From Oscarella lobularis (Eukaryota; Porifera; Homoscleromorpha; Homosclerophorida; Oscarellidae): 64,000 nt of DNA. Within the stretch, counting starts at the first letter, position 1, and each line of letters opens with the position of its first letter. Of the stretch, positions 31,897 through 43,184 are shown in pieces. Below the pieces are notes generated by a model. That model saw only the letters and a list, made by a program, of their open reading frames with translations, did not search any database and was not told the origin of the DNA. The stretch lies in assembly GCF_947507565.1 (NCBI RefSeq), contig NC_089181.1:1172536-1236535 (forward strand). Reading direction: 5' to 3'. The translations under genes were made by a program, and so were the position numbers.

Positions 31897-32296
31897 CTAA
31901 AAAAGACAACGGTTTGGCGCTTTCTTTGCATATTGAAAGCGGAATTCTATGTTCCTAGGGTCTCTGGCATTGTTCTCTAGAGAACGCAGTAGGCCCGCAA
32001 TCTTTGACTGAACGACGTCGCTGATCATTATTCGATAGTAATCGACCTCGACCAAGGTAGTGAGAGTCCACAGAGCAAAAACGAGAACCGGCGAAGAAAT
32101 ACGAATCAAATCAGCAAAGATTTTCCGCATTTTATAAAGTATTTCAACCACAAAGCATGTGCGCCCTTCTTGGAAACTTCTTCGCGTTCGGAAACGATAC
32201 GAGCGAAAGCAGACGTCATCTTTGGACCGATTTCTACTGCCAGCGTTTCGCTTTGATAATAAAGTGACAGCAAGCACCTGAACCAATGAGGCTTAC
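31897..32296 (-). pseudogene. Antisense conserved ORF, unit 2
   Basis: Minus frame with RKIFADLIRISSPVLVFALW, TLVEVDYYRIMISDVVQSK and LLRSLENNARDPRN. It is open over the last 100 codons and frameshifted near the start. Unrecognised. Confidence 0.45.
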
Positions 32297-32707
32297 TTTA
32301 AAACGGTGTCTCGAACATCTTTGTGGTCTGCGAACAGTTGCTAGTGTGGAAGAGCCAGATTACGCGGAACTGGCCTTTCCGCCAATTAAGTTAAAAATTC
32401 GACCAAAAACTTTATCATACAATTTGGTACAGGGTCAAGCCCTAAAAAATGAAAACCAGCGTTAATTTAATGCCGAATAGAAAACAAATAAACTTTCTCC
32501 AGTATCTGCTCTAATGGTTTCCCCATCAAATGAAAAATTGAAGAGACGATGTTTTTAGGTGTTTTTTACTACGAATATTTTTAGATTAGGGCCCCTTTTG
32601 AAGCTTCAGGTGGTATTTGCTGCGTCAAGTTTTAGATTTTGGCCCTTTATGAGGCTCTAGAAAAAGAGCGGAACCCTTTTCTTTTGCGATTACTCTAGAG
32701 AGCTTCA

Positions 32708-32995
32708 ACAAAGAAGGCCGCGACATCAGATGCCGCTTTCGTCTTTACCAAAGAAGGCGGCGTCATCAGATGCCGCTTTTGTCTCTAAAAGAGACGGCGA
32801 AATCACATGCCGCTTTCATCTCTGACATAGAATGCGGCATCAGATGCCACTTTCGTCTCTAACAAGGAACGCGACATCAGATGCCGCTTTCGTCTCTAAC
32901 AAAGAAGGCGGCATCAGATGCCGCTTTCATCTCTGACAAAGAATGCGGCATCAAATGGCGCTTTCTTCTCTAACAAAGAAGGCGGCATCAGTCGT
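32708..32995 (+). repeat. Minisatellite block, unit 3
   Basis: About seven degenerate copies of the ~40-bp catcagatgccgctttcgtct unit. Confidence 0.85.
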
Positions 32996-33069
32996 CGCGA
33001 GAGAGCGCGAGTCTATAGGCTATTTTGAGGCCAATCGAGTAGAGATAGCGCCACCATTTTCTTCTCCGA

Positions 33070-33364
33070 TTTGCCGTAAGCACGCAATCACCCGGCGGTC
33101 CTGGACAGCTACCTGCAGGGAGGTCGCGATGGGCAGAGTGGTGGGTCTCGTGCAGTTAGAACACGCTCGCTAAGTGCGCATAAGCCCGTTGGGGGTGATC
33201 CTCAAGCCTCACCAACCGGGACGGTGGCGGCTGATCGTGGACCTATCGTCGCCCTAGGGCAGCAGCATCAACGACGCGATCCGCCCGGAATGGTGCTCGA
33301 CGCGATACATCCGCGTCGAAGACGCCGTGCGCCGCTGCCTGCTGCTGATTTTGTCACTGTTTTA
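33070..33364 (+). pseudogene. DIRS RT N-terminal fragment, unit 3
   Basis: The same segment as the other units, with two extra stops (near 33,173 and 33,254). It is the most decayed of the five. Confidence 0.75.
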
Positions 33365-33968
33365 GAAGGAGGCTTTTCATGACGTCTTTTGCCCTAAAGC
33401 GTCACTTCGAGGTCCACTACTTGTGGCAGCCACTGCAAAGCTCCCTGCAGCCTATCTTCTTAATGGCGTCAGATCAATATATCGACTATTGAAATTAGCT
33501 GGCTCACCAGGAGCATGGCACTCTTTTGAAATAGGAGAAAGGCTTTATTCCAAACGGGATTATTTACTGGCCCAAAAAATGTCCGTTGCGTGCAAGAACC
33601 AGAGGCGGAAGCAGTAAAAGTCCAAGAAATCAAAAAGAGCAAGTCGGAAGACGAGGGAAGGAACCCAATATATGGCAGAGAGTTGTGTCGTATCAGTCAG
33701 TCAGTTAGATAGTCGATTTGTATTTATTATAAGGGGTTAGAAATCTTTTTTTAACTTTGCTTTATTTCACTGCCTTAGCTGTTTTTTTGGGATTCCCAGC
33801 AGGCACTGACGACTTTTATTCCTTCTAACTTGGGTTGTTAGCGTTTGGGTTACACTTTGCATCGGCTATAATTCTGTTCGGTGACCTCTAATGTCCCTTG
33901 CTGTTGCCTAACTTTCCATATAGTTGAGAGTCGTTTTTCTGCTGTTTAATAAGCAAATGTATGAGCCA

Positions 33969-34362
33969 TTAGCTAGAAAGACAAGGGTTTAGCGCTTTCT
34001 TTGCATATTGAAAGCGGAATTCTATGTTCCTAGGGTCTCTGGCATTGTTCATTAGAGAACGCAGTAGGCCCGCAATCTTTGACTGAACGACGTCGCTGAT
34101 CATTAGTCGATAGTGATCGACTTCGACAAAGGTAGTGAGAGTCCACAGAGCAAAAACGAGAACCGGCGAAGAACTCCGAAACAAATCAGCAAAGATTTTC
34201 CGCTTTTTAAAACACAAAGCATGTGCGCCCTTTTTGGAGGCTTCTTCGCGTTTGGAAACAATACGAGCGAAAGCAGACGTCATCTTTGGACCGATTTCTA
34301 CTGCCAGCGTTTTCGCTTTGATGATAAAGTGACAGCAAGCACCTGAACCAATGAGGCTTATT
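33969..34362 (-). pseudogene. Antisense conserved ORF, unit 3
   Basis: Reads MTSAFARIVSKREEASKKGA, KKRKIFADLFRSSSPVLVF and VEVDHYRLMISDVVQSK, ending CLSS. Nearly the same protein as unit 4. Confidence 0.45.
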
Positions 34363-34775
34363 TTAAAACGGTGTCTCGAACATCTTTGTGGTCTGCGAAC
34401 AGTTGCTAGTGTGGAAGAGCCAGATTACGCGAAACTGGCCTTTCCGCCAATTAAGTTAAAAATTCGACCAAAAATTTTATCATACAATTTGGTACAGGGT
34501 CAAACCCTAGAAAATGAAAACCAGCGTTAATTTAATGCCGAATAGAAAACAAAAGAAATTTCTCCAGTATCTGCTCTAATGCATTCCTCATCAAATGAAA
34601 AATTGAAGTGACGATAGTTTTAGGTGTTTTTTACTACGAATATTTTTAGATTATGGCCCCTTTTAAAGCTTCAGGTGGTATTTGCTGCGTCAAGTTTTAG
34701 ATTTGGGCCCTTTATGAGGCTCTAGAAAGAGAGCGGAACCCTTTTCTTTTGCGATTACTCTAGAGAGCTCTAACA

Positions 34776-35090
34776 AAGAAGGCCGCGACATCAGATGCCG
34801 CTTTCGTCTCTAGCAAAGAAGGCGGCGACATCAGATGCCGCTTTCGTCTCTAAAAGAGACGGCGATATCAGATGCCGCTTTCATCTCTGACAAAGAAGGC
34901 GGCATCAGATGCCGCTTTCATCTCTGACAAAGAATATGCGGCATCAGATGCCACTTTCGCTTCTAACAAGGAACGCGACATCAGATGCCGCTTTCGTCTA
35001 TAACAAGAAGGCGGCATCAGATGCCGCTTTCTTCTCTAACAAAGAAAGCGGCATCAAATGCCGCTTTCTTCTCTAACAAAGAAGGCGGCA
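34776..35090 (+). repeat. Minisatellite block, unit 4
   Basis: About eight copies of the ~40-bp unit. Confidence 0.85.
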
Positions 35091-35173
35091 TCAGTCGTCG
35101 CGAGAGAGCGCGAGTCTATAGGCTATTTTGAGGCCAATCGAGTAGAGATAGCGCCACCCTTTTCTTCTACGAT

Positions 35174-35470
35174 TTGCCATATGCACGCGGTCACCCGGCG
35201 GTCCTGGACAGCTACCTGCAGGGAGAGATCGCGATATGCAGAGTGGTGGGTTCCGTGCAGTTAGAACACACGCGCTGGGTGCGCATAAGCCCGTTGGGGG
35301 TGATCTCCAAGCCTCACCAACCGGGACGGTGGCGGCTGATCGTGGAACTATCGTCGCCCAAGGGCAGCAGCATCAACGACGCGATCCGCCCGGAATGGTG
35401 CTCGACGCGATACATCCGCGTCGAAGACGCCGTGCGCCGTTGCCTGCAGCTGATTGTGTCACTGTTTTAG
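35174..35470 (+). pseudogene. DIRS RT N-terminal fragment, unit 4
   Basis: Open frame of 98 codons: PAVLDSYLQGEIAICRVVG, RWVRISPLGVISKPHQPGRW and SSPKGSSINDAIRPEWCS, to LQLIVSLF. Truncated at the common point. Confidence 0.75.
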
Positions 35471-36079
35471 AACGAGGCTTTTCATGACGTCTTTTGCCCT
35501 AAAACGTCACTTCGAGGTCCACTACTTGTGGCAGCCACTGCAAGGCTCCCTGTAGCCTATCTTCTTAATTGCGTCAGATCAATATATCGACTATTGGAAT
35601 TAGCTGCCTCACCAGGAGGATGGCACGGTTTCGAAATTGGGGAAAGGCTGTATTCCAAACGGGATTATTTTAATGGGCCAGAAAAATGTCCGTTGCGTGC
35701 AAGAACCAGAGGCGGAAGCAGTAAAAGGCCAAGAAATCAAAAAGAGGAAGTCGGAAGACGAGGGAAGGAACCCAATATATGGCAGAGAGTTGTGTCGTAT
35801 CAGTCAGTCAGTTAGATAGTCGATTTGTATTTATAATAAGGGGTTAGAAATTTTTTGTCAACTTCGCTTTATTTCACTGCCTTAGCTGTTTTTTTGGGAT
35901 TCCCAGCAGGCACTGACGACTTATATTCCTTCTAACTTGGGTGGTTAGCGTTTGGGTTACACTTTGCATCCGCTATAATTCTGTTCGGTGAGCTCTAATG
36001 TTTCTGGCTGTTGCCTAACTTTCCATATAGTTGAGAGTCGTTTTTCTGCTGTTCAATAAGCAAATGTATGAGCCATTAG

Positions 36080-36469
36080 CTAGAAAGGACAAGGGTTTAG
36101 CGCTTTCTTTGCATATTGAAAGCGGAATTCTAAATTCCCAGGGTCTCTGGCATTGTTCTCTAGAGAACGCAGTAGGCCCGCAATATTTGACTGAACGACG
36201 TCGCTGATCATTAGTCGATAGTAATCGACTTCGACAAAGGTAGTGAGAGTCCACAGAGCAAAAACGAGAACCGGCGAAGAACTCCGAAACAAATCAGCAA
36301 AGATTTTCCGCGTTTTAAAACACAAAGCATGTGCGCCCTTCTTGGAGGCTTCTTCGCGTTTGGAAACAATACGAGCGAAAGCAGACGTCATCTTTGGACC
36401 GATTTCTACTGCCAGCGTTTTCGCTTTGATGATAAAGTGACAGCAAGCACCTGAACCAATGAGGCTCAT
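36080..36469 (-). CDS. Antisense conserved ORF, unit 4 (intact, 129 codons)
   Basis: The longest version. It starts MSLIGSGACCHFIIKAK, then EIGPKMTSAFARIVSKREEA, FADLFRSSSPVLVFALWTLT, a hydrophobic stretch (about residues 65-80), DYYRLMISDVVQS and LLRSLENNARDP, and stops after NPCPF. No domain recognised. Its neighbours in every unit are the RT fragment upstream and the next minisatellite. The plus strand of the same region also holds a 65-codon ORF in several units (MRVHRAKTRTGEELRN), so it is not certain which strand, if either, is coding. Conservation may only reflect recent duplication. Confidence 0.35.
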   Translation of the reverse strand: MSLIGSGACCHFIIKAKTLAVEIGPKMTSAFARIVSKREEASKKGAHALCFKTRKIFADLFRSSSPVLVFALWTLTTFVEVDYYRLMISDVVQSNIAGLLRSLENNARDPGNLEFRFQYAKKALNPCPF

Positions 36470-36879
36470 TTTAGAACGTTGTCACTAACATTTTTGTGGT
36501 CTGCGAACAGCTGCCAGTGTAAAGAGCCAGATTACGCAGAACTGGCATTTCCGCCAATTAAGAAAAAAAATTTGACCAAAAGTTTATCATACCATGTGGT
36601 ACAGGGTCAAACCCTAGAAAATGAAAACCAGCGTTAATTTTATGCCGAATAAAAAACAAAAGAAATTTCTCCAGTATCTGCTCTAACGCATCCCTCATAA
36701 AAGAAGAAATTGAAGAGACGATGGTTTTAGATCTTTTTTGCTACGAATGCTTTTAGATTTGGGCCCCTTCTGAAGCTCCAGGTGGTATTTGCTGCGTCAC
36801 GTTTTAGATTTGGGCCCTTTATGAGGCTCTAGAAAGAGAGCGGCACCCTTTTCTTTTCCCATTATCCTAGAGAGCTCTA

Positions 36880-37310
36880 AGAAAGAAGACGGCAACATCA
36901 GATGCCGCTTTCTTCTCTAAATAAGACGACGACATCATATGCCGCTTTCATCTCTGACAAAGAAGGCAGTATCAAATCCCACTTTTGTCTCTAACAAGGA
37001 AGGCGACATAAGATGCCGCTTTCGTCTCTTACAAAGATTGCGGCATTAGATGCCGCTTTCTTCTGTAAGGAAGAAGACGACATCAGATGCCGCTTTCTTT
37101 TCTAACAAAGAAGGCTAAATCAGCTACCGCTTTCGTCTCTAAAAGAGACGTCGACATCTTATGCCGCTTTCATCTCTGACAAAGAAGGCAGCATCAGATG
37201 CCACTTTCGTCTCTAACAAGGAAGGCGACATCAGATGCCGCTCTCGTTTCTAACAAAGAAAGAAGCATCAAATTCGCTTTCGTCTCTAACAATAAAGGCG
37301 GCATCAGTCG
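36880..37310 (+). repeat. Minisatellite block, unit 5
   Basis: About ten degenerate copies of the ~40-bp unit; the longest block. Confidence 0.85.
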
Positions 37311-37388
37311 TCGCGAGAGAGCGTGAGTCCATAGGCTACTTTGAGGCCAATCGAGTAGAGATAGCGCCAATATTTTTGTTGTACGATT

Positions 37389-37684
37389 TGCCATAGGCAC
37401 GCGAGCACCCGGAGGTCGTGGAATGCTACCTGGAGGGAGAGATCGCGATGGGCAGAGTGGTGGGTCCCGTGCCGTTAGAGCACGCGCGCTGTGTGCGCAT
37501 AAGCCCGTTTGGGGTAATCCCCAAGCCTCTCCAACGGGGACGGTGGCGGCTGATATTGGACCTATCGTCGCCCAAGGGCAGCAGCATCGACGACGCGATC
37601 CGCCAGGAATGGTGCTCGACGCGATACATCCGTGTCGAAGACGCCGTGCGCCGCTGCCTGCAGCTGATTGTGTCACTGTTTTAG
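37389..37684 (+). pseudogene. DIRS RT N-terminal fragment, unit 5
   Basis: Open 88-codon frame from MECYLEGEIAMGRVV through ISPFGVIPKPLQRGRW to LQLIVSLF. Same truncation point. Confidence 0.75.
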
Positions 37685-37796
37685 AACGAGGCTTTTCATG
37701 ACGTCTTTTGCCCTAAAACGTCACTTCGAGGTCCACTACTTGTGGCAGCCACTGCAATGCTCCCTGCAGCCTATCTTCATCATGGCGTCAGATCAA

Positions 37797-39330
37797 CATA
37801 AGATTCTTAGAAATATACATGATTATAGAGCCACGTTCTCATCACATAATTCTTAGGAATATGCATGATGATAAAGCCTCGTTCTCAACACAGGATTCTT
37901 AGAGAAATGAATGTTGACAGAGCCGCGTTCTCAACACAAGATTCATAGGGTTATGCATGAATATCGAACGAGGTTCTCATCACAAGATTCTTAGGAGTAT
38001 GCAAGAGGATACAGCCTCGTTCTCAACACCAGATTCTTAGAGAAATGCATGATGATAGAAACTCGTTCTCAACACAAGATTCGTAGAGAAATGAATGATT
38101 ATAGAGCCACGTTCTTAACACAAGATTCATAGGGATATGTATGATGATAGAGCCACGTTCTCAACACAAGATTCTTAAGAATATGCGTGATGATAGAGCC
38201 ACGTTCTCAACACAACATTCTTAGAGAAATGCAGGATGATAGAAACTCGTTCTCAACACAAGATTCTTAGGGAAATGAATGATTATAGAGCCGCCTTCTG
38301 AAGACAAGATTGTTATAGAAATGCATGATGATAGAGCCACGTTCTCAACACAAGATTCATAGGGATATCCATGATGATAGAGCGACGTTCTCATCACAAG
38401 ATTCATAGGGATATGCATGATGAGAGAGCCACGTTCTCAACACAAGACTTTTAGGGAAGGAAATGATGATAGAGCGACGTTCTCAACACATGATTCTTAG
38501 GGAAAGAAATGATGATAGAGCCACGTTTTCAACATAAGATTCTTAGTGGTATGCATGATGATAGCGCCACGTTCTCAACACATAGATTCTTAGAGAAATG
38601 AACAATGATAGAGCGGCGTTCTCAACACAAGATTGTTAGAGAAATGCATGATGATAGAGCCGCGTTTACAACAGAAGATTCTTAGAGAAATGAATGATGA
38701 TAGAGCCACGTTCTCAACACAAGATTCTCATGGGTATTGATGATGATAGAGCCACGTTCTCAACACGAGATTCATAGCGATATGCATGATAATAGAGCCA
38801 TGTTCTCAACACAAGATTTATAGGGATGTTCATGATTATAGAGACACGTTCTCAACACAAGATTCTTAGAGAAATGAATGATGCTAGAGCCGCGTTTTCA
38901 ACACAAGATTCATAAGGGTTATGCATAACGATCGAGCCATGTTCTCAAAACAGGACTCTTAAGGAAAGAAATCATGATGGAGCCACATTCTCAACACAAG
39001 TTTCTTAGGAAAACACATGATGATAGAGCCGCGTTCCCAACACAGGATTTTAGGGAAATGCATCACGATAGAGCCGCGTTCTCAACACTAGATTCTTAGG
39101 GATATGCATGATGATAGAGTCACGTTCTCAACACGAGATTCTTAGAGAAAGGCATGATGATAGAGCCGCGTTTTCTACATAAGATTCTTAGAAAAATACA
39201 TGATAGAGCCACGTTTTCATCACATAATACTTAGGGATATGCATGATGATAGAGCCACGTTCTCAACACAGAATTCTTAGAAAAATGAATGATGATAGAA
39301 ACGCGTTCTCAACCCAAGATTCATAGGGTC
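37797..39330 (+). repeat. Satellite array, 46-bp unit, about 33 copies
   Basis: Unit: agattcttagggatatgcat, then gatgatagagccacgttctc, then aacaca. Copies vary at agattc(t/a)tag and g(c/g)(g/c)acgtt. The array starts at the cagatcaacata junction within unit 5 and ends at agattcatagggtctctggc, where unit-type sequence resumes. No unique spacers, so not a CRISPR array. Confidence 0.95.
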
Positions 39331-39655
39331 TCTGGCATTGTTCTCTAGAGAACGCAGTAGGCCCGCAATCTTTGACTGAACGACGTCGCTGATCATTAGT
39401 CGATAGTAATCGACTTCGACAAAGGTAGTGAGAGTCTACAGAGCGAAAACGAGAACCGGCGAAGAACTCCGAAACAAATCAGCAAAGATTTTCCGCGTCT
39501 TAAAACACAAAGCAAGTGCGCCCTTCAAGGAGGCTTCTTCGCGTTCGGAAACGATACGAGCGAAAGCAGACGTCATTTTTGGACCGATTTCTACTGCCAG
39601 CGTTTTCGCTTTGATGATAAAGTGACAGCAAGCACCTGAACCAATGAGGCTCATT
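39330..39655 (-). pseudogene. Antisense conserved ORF, unit 5
   Basis: Starts MSLIGSGACCHFIIKAKTLA and runs with EIGPKMTSAFARIVSEREEA, FADLFRSSSPVLVFAL and, after a shift or stop near 39,436, VVQSKIAGLLRSLENNARD. It ends at the satellite junction, so its C-terminus is cut. Confidence 0.45.
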
Positions 39656-40069
39656 TTATAACGCTGTCTCAAACATCTTTGAGGTCTGCGAACAGTTGCC
39701 AGTGTAGAAGAGCCAGATTACGCAGAACTGGCCTTTCCGCCAATTAAGTTAAAAATTTGACCAAAAAGTTCATAATACCATGTGGTACAGGTTCAAACCC
39801 TAGAAAATAAAAACCAGCGTTAATTTAATGCCGAATAGAAAACAAAAGAAATTTCTCCAGTATCTGCTCTAACGCATTCCTCATCAAATGAGAAATTGAA
39901 GAGACGATGGTTTTAGGTGTTTTTACTACGAATTTTTTTAGATTTGGGCTCCTTTTGAAGCTTCAGGTGGTATTTGCGGCGTCAAGTTTTAGATTTGGGC
40001 CCTTTATGAGGCTCTAGAAAGAGAGCGGAACCCTTTTCTTTTGCGATTACCCTAGAGAGCTCTAACAAA

Positions 40070-40393
40070 AAAGGCGACGACATCAGATGCCGCTTTCGTC
40101 TCTAACAAAGAAGGCGGCGAGTCGGCGACATCAGATGCCGCTTTCGTCTCTAAAAGAGACGGCGACATCATACGCCGCTTTCATCTCTGACAAAGAATGC
40201 GGCATCAGATGCCACTTTCGTCTCTAACAAGGAACGCGACATCAGATGCCGCTTTCGTCTCTAAAAGAGACGGCGACATCATACGCCGCTTTCATCTCTG
40301 ACAAAGAATGCGGCATCAGATGCCACTTTCGTCTCTAACAAGGAACGCGACATCAGATGCCGCTTTCTTCTCTAACAAAGAAGGCGACATCAC
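40070..40393 (+). repeat. Minisatellite block, right end of array
   Basis: About eight copies of the ~40-bp unit, including an internal duplicate of roughly 115 bp (tctaaaagagacggcgacatc twice). Confidence 0.85.
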
Positions 40394-40531
40394 CGCAGTC
40401 GGCGCAAGGACAACGGGCTGCGTCACCCAGGCCGCAGAAGGACCTACGTTAGAGCGAGGGCACGCGTCGCTAACTAGTGTTGGGTTCGGGCCTGTGTTGC
40501 CGTGTAGCTGGTAGTCGCGCCTTGCGTTATG
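40393..40531 (+). repeat. Array-end sequence, right copy
   Basis: Near-identical to 28,575-28,713. After gcgttatgc the two copies diverge at once. Confidence 0.85.
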
Positions 40532-40559
40532 CGTTAACTACGTACCTTGGCTGCCCGAG

Positions 40560-41140
40560 TCCTGAAATGCCAAAGCTATATTTGGAAAATCTTGCTGGAA
40601 CTGCTTCTGACGGAGCGGCCGTGATGCTTGGCAAAGAAACCGGTGTGATAGTCCGTTTAGAGCCTTATCATCACACACTGCGATGCTCACCGATTGGCGT
40701 TGGCGCCCAGTGACGCTGCCAAGACAGAACTTTTGTTTCGGCAGATGGAAAAGTCAATTAATGCTATTTATGTTTACTTCTCACGTAGCACAGCTCACAC
40801 TGCACAGCTTGTCGAAGTGCAGGCAGTGCTAAGTCAGGGAAAAGTGAAGCTGCAAAGACCGATGGAAAATCGCTGGCTTTCGCTTGGCAATGCCGTTTCA
40901 GCATTGCGTAAGTCTTTTAAGTCTGTCAAAGCCATCCTGGAGAATGAAGCAAGTGAGGGTGACGCCACAGCAATTCGACTCACACATCAGCTTAGAAAAC
41001 CGCTTTACGTCATGACGTTGCATCTTTTGGCTGACATATTATACATACTGAATAATCTGTCTTTGGCATTTCAAAGAAATGATCTCAATCTTCTCAGCAT
41101 TGAAGGACTGCTTAACGTTTGCCAAGGTCCTTTGACATAA
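40560..41140 (+). pseudogene. hAT (ZNF862-like) transposase fragment
   Basis: Central part of a hAT-derived protein: GTASDGAAVMLGKETGVIVRL, a frameshift near 40,665, HCDAHRLALAPSDAAKTE, MEKSINAIYVYFSRSTAHTA, ENRWLSLGNAVSALRKSF and LTHQLRKPLYVMTLHLLADI, ending NVCQGPLT. The pattern SDGAA.M.G...G and HC.AHRLAL.....A is shared with the remnant at 1-2.2 kb but is in the other orientation. The 5' and 3' parts are missing. It starts directly at the end of the macro-array. Confidence 0.8.
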
Positions 41141-41164
41141 GCGTAACTTGTACTAAAATTTCCC

Positions 41165-42058
41165 AACGTTGAAACGTCTGTGCAATTTTGTCGGCGACAT
41201 GGTCTTTTGCGGAATATCAAAAGGTGCGTTTGCGGACAAACTTGCAGAGAAGATCGGCGCCCTAAGAATAATGCGTTTTGATGTCTACGTAAAGCCTGCC
41301 GTGAGGAGTGTTCATTTCGGGACGGCTCCTTTTTTACTGGGGCTCATCTGAGTTTGGCGTTGGTTTTACGCTTGTTGTTTCTTTAGTGCAAGAAGACCCC
41401 CTATGGAAATGCTGTTGACGAGCTGAGAGTTACGAAGAAAACTGCAATATATTGGTATAATTTCATCAGAGAAGTGTGTGCGCAGTATTTTTTGATGCTT
41501 CCAGCAATTATTGGCGGTCAAAGAACAGAAGTCGACATTGACGAATCTAAGTTTGGCAGGCAAAAATATAATAGAGGGAGACTAGTCGAAGGCCAATGGG
41601 TATTTGGCGGTGTAGAAAGAACAATGGGAAATGCTTTCTGGTTGAAGTTCAGCAGAGTGTGCGGCCACACAGTTTCCCATTATACAACAATATATGAGGT
41701 AACTGTAACTTCTAAAAATCTTTTGTGACACTGATTTCTTAGACCCGGCAGTATTATATACAGCGACATGTGAGCGGCTTAAAGAAGAATAAGTCAACTT
41801 CCGCAGAACTACACGCATCGCGTTGTCAACCACAGTGACGATTTTGTAGATCCTGTTACAGGAGCCCACACGCAAACGATCGAGGCGACTTGGTCACAGG
41901 CAAAGCGTTTAATGCGGGCGGAACGATCGATTTACACAAACGCTGAACTGTTCCATACGTATTTGCCTGAGTTCATGTGGAGAAGGGAATTTGAAACAAG
42001 ACACTCAGACGCGTTTTGGACTATTATTGCACACATTCGCGAACAATACCCCGTTTAG
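41165..42058 (+). pseudogene. Merlin (IS1595/ISXO2-like) transposase, copy 1
   Basis: Merlin transposases are the animal relatives of IS1595 (DDE). Degraded N-terminus, then FRDGSFFTGAHLSLALVLRL, TKKTAIYWYNFIREVC and VDIDESKFGRQKYNRGR (first Asp), then WVFGGVERTMGNAFWLKF. An apparent 46-nt GT-AG intron (41,699-41,744) is followed by PGSIIYSDM (second Asp). Two stops (TGA, TAA) fall in the next six codons where W and Y are expected. Then VVNHSDDFVDPVTGAHTQTI and EATWSQAKR (catalytic Glu), LPEFMWRREF, stop at 42,058. All three catalytic residues are present, but the stops abolish the protein. Terminal inverted repeats not identified. Confidence 0.8.
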
Positions 42059-42184
42059 AAAGTCTTGGCCTGCCCTAATCAATGCTAATCATCGCTTAGT
42101 TACTTATTCCATTATTCTGAATTCTTCCCTGCGAAAGCAAGCCGAAATTGTTGAAGGAGATACTGGACACGACGCCTGATGTAG

Positions 42185-42300
42185 CCACGTGAACGCCCAT
42201 TCACACTGGCGACGTAACGTAACAAAACGTAACGTAGTGTGACGTCACAAATAGTTAACGTAGCGTAACGTAACGTAACATAAGACCATTCACACTTGTG
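42185..42300. repeat. AACGTA-rich sequence bounded by direct cattcacact words
   Basis: The words ccattcacactggcgacgtaacgt (42,197) and ccattcacacttgtgctacgtg (42,288) flank several aacgtaacgta units. Such CATTCACACT ends occur in some DNA transposons, but no inverted partner was found. Confidence 0.5.
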
Positions 42301-42586
42301 CTACGTGACAATCAACAACGGAAAGGAATCGGCGCTTACTTTTGCTTCTCTTTCTGCATCCCAGACGCCAGCGCCAGCAGAAGAAAAGAATGTGGGTTAG
42401 ACGTATTAATCATCATATGGAAAAGAAAGGAGAATAACATAGTCTAATCAACGAAGAGAGGCTCTTTGATCACGAAAGCTTTTATAAATATTTTCGTATG
42501 ACGCTTTCCCGCTTTTATAATTTCGTAAGACGCCCTCCCGCTTTGATCATTTGCTAACTTTGATTGGACCCTGTATTGCTAAAGAA

Positions 42587-43021
42587 TCAATCGGTCAGTT
42601 CATCGACGCTTGCTCGCTCTCCTGAAAGAATTTTGAAGCCTATGTGACGGTTCTTGAAGCGTGTTAACCAGCCGTTCGATGGTTTAAATTCGTTTTTGTC
42701 TAAATTTTTAGCGAATTCCATTGCTTGACATTGAATCATGGTCCCACTAATGGGCTTTCCGCTACCGCGCGCTCGCTCAAACCACCGAAAGGTGAACTCG
42801 TCGATGTCTTCATATTCGCTCCCGACTCGAAGTTTCTTCCGCTTTCGATTACTCTCGCTCATATTATTCATTATTTCAGCCTTTTGCTTCAAAACCTGTT
42901 GAATCTGCGATTTGCTTACCCCGAACATCACTGCAAGCTGTCTTTGACTCTTTCTCTCGCCTTCGCGAAGCTCTTTTACTCGATCTTCCGGTGTAAGGGA
43001 TGTTTGTTTTTGCTTAGACAT
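42587..43021 (-). pseudogene. pogo/Tigger transposase N-terminal part (CENP-B-like HTH)
   Basis: Starts MSKQKQTSLTPEDRVKELRE. The CENP-B/pogo HTH (psq-like) is QRQLAVMFGVSKSQIQQVLKQ (residues about 30-50). The second HTH region has EYEDIDEFTFRWFERARG, PISGTMIQCQAMEFAKNL and SNGWLTRFKNRHIGFK, ending GERASVDELTD. The DDE domain that should follow is missing: the frame stops at 42,587. I infer a 3'-truncated copy. The DDE domain at 45.5-46.4 kb cannot be its continuation, because it lies on the wrong side for this strand. Confidence 0.85.
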
Positions 43022-43184
43022 GACGCAACGGGTAAGCGGCAGCTGCACGAGCGAGTAAACAGAGGCTGCGCACAACTGGGACACGATACAAGGTCGTCGC
43101 TAAAGTGAGGTTGACCGGTCTCTTATGCGGGTTAGAAGTGTACTGATACACTTATAAAAATTATCGTTCTACTTAAAGGTGGTC

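Larger units (their letters stand above)
28400..40533 (+). repeat. Tandem macro-repeat array, five units of about 2.0-2.2 kb
   Basis: Each unit contains, in order, a ~40-bp minisatellite block, a plus-strand DIRS reverse-transcriptase fragment, a spacer with a cagtcagtcagtt run, and a conserved antisense ORF region. RT fragments lie at 29.05, 31.04, 33.10, 35.18 and 37.42 kb. Unit 1 is the only one with a longer RT N-terminus. Unit 5 is interrupted by 46-bp satellite (37.8-39.33) before its antisense ORF part resumes. About 140 bp just inside the left end recur, nearly identical, at the right end. All units share the same RT truncation point, so amplification came after truncation. Confidence 0.9.

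Noticed and set aside
37797-39330. Regular ~46-bp repeats considered as a CRISPR array
   Set aside because: Contiguous tandem units without unique spacers, in a eukaryotic context.
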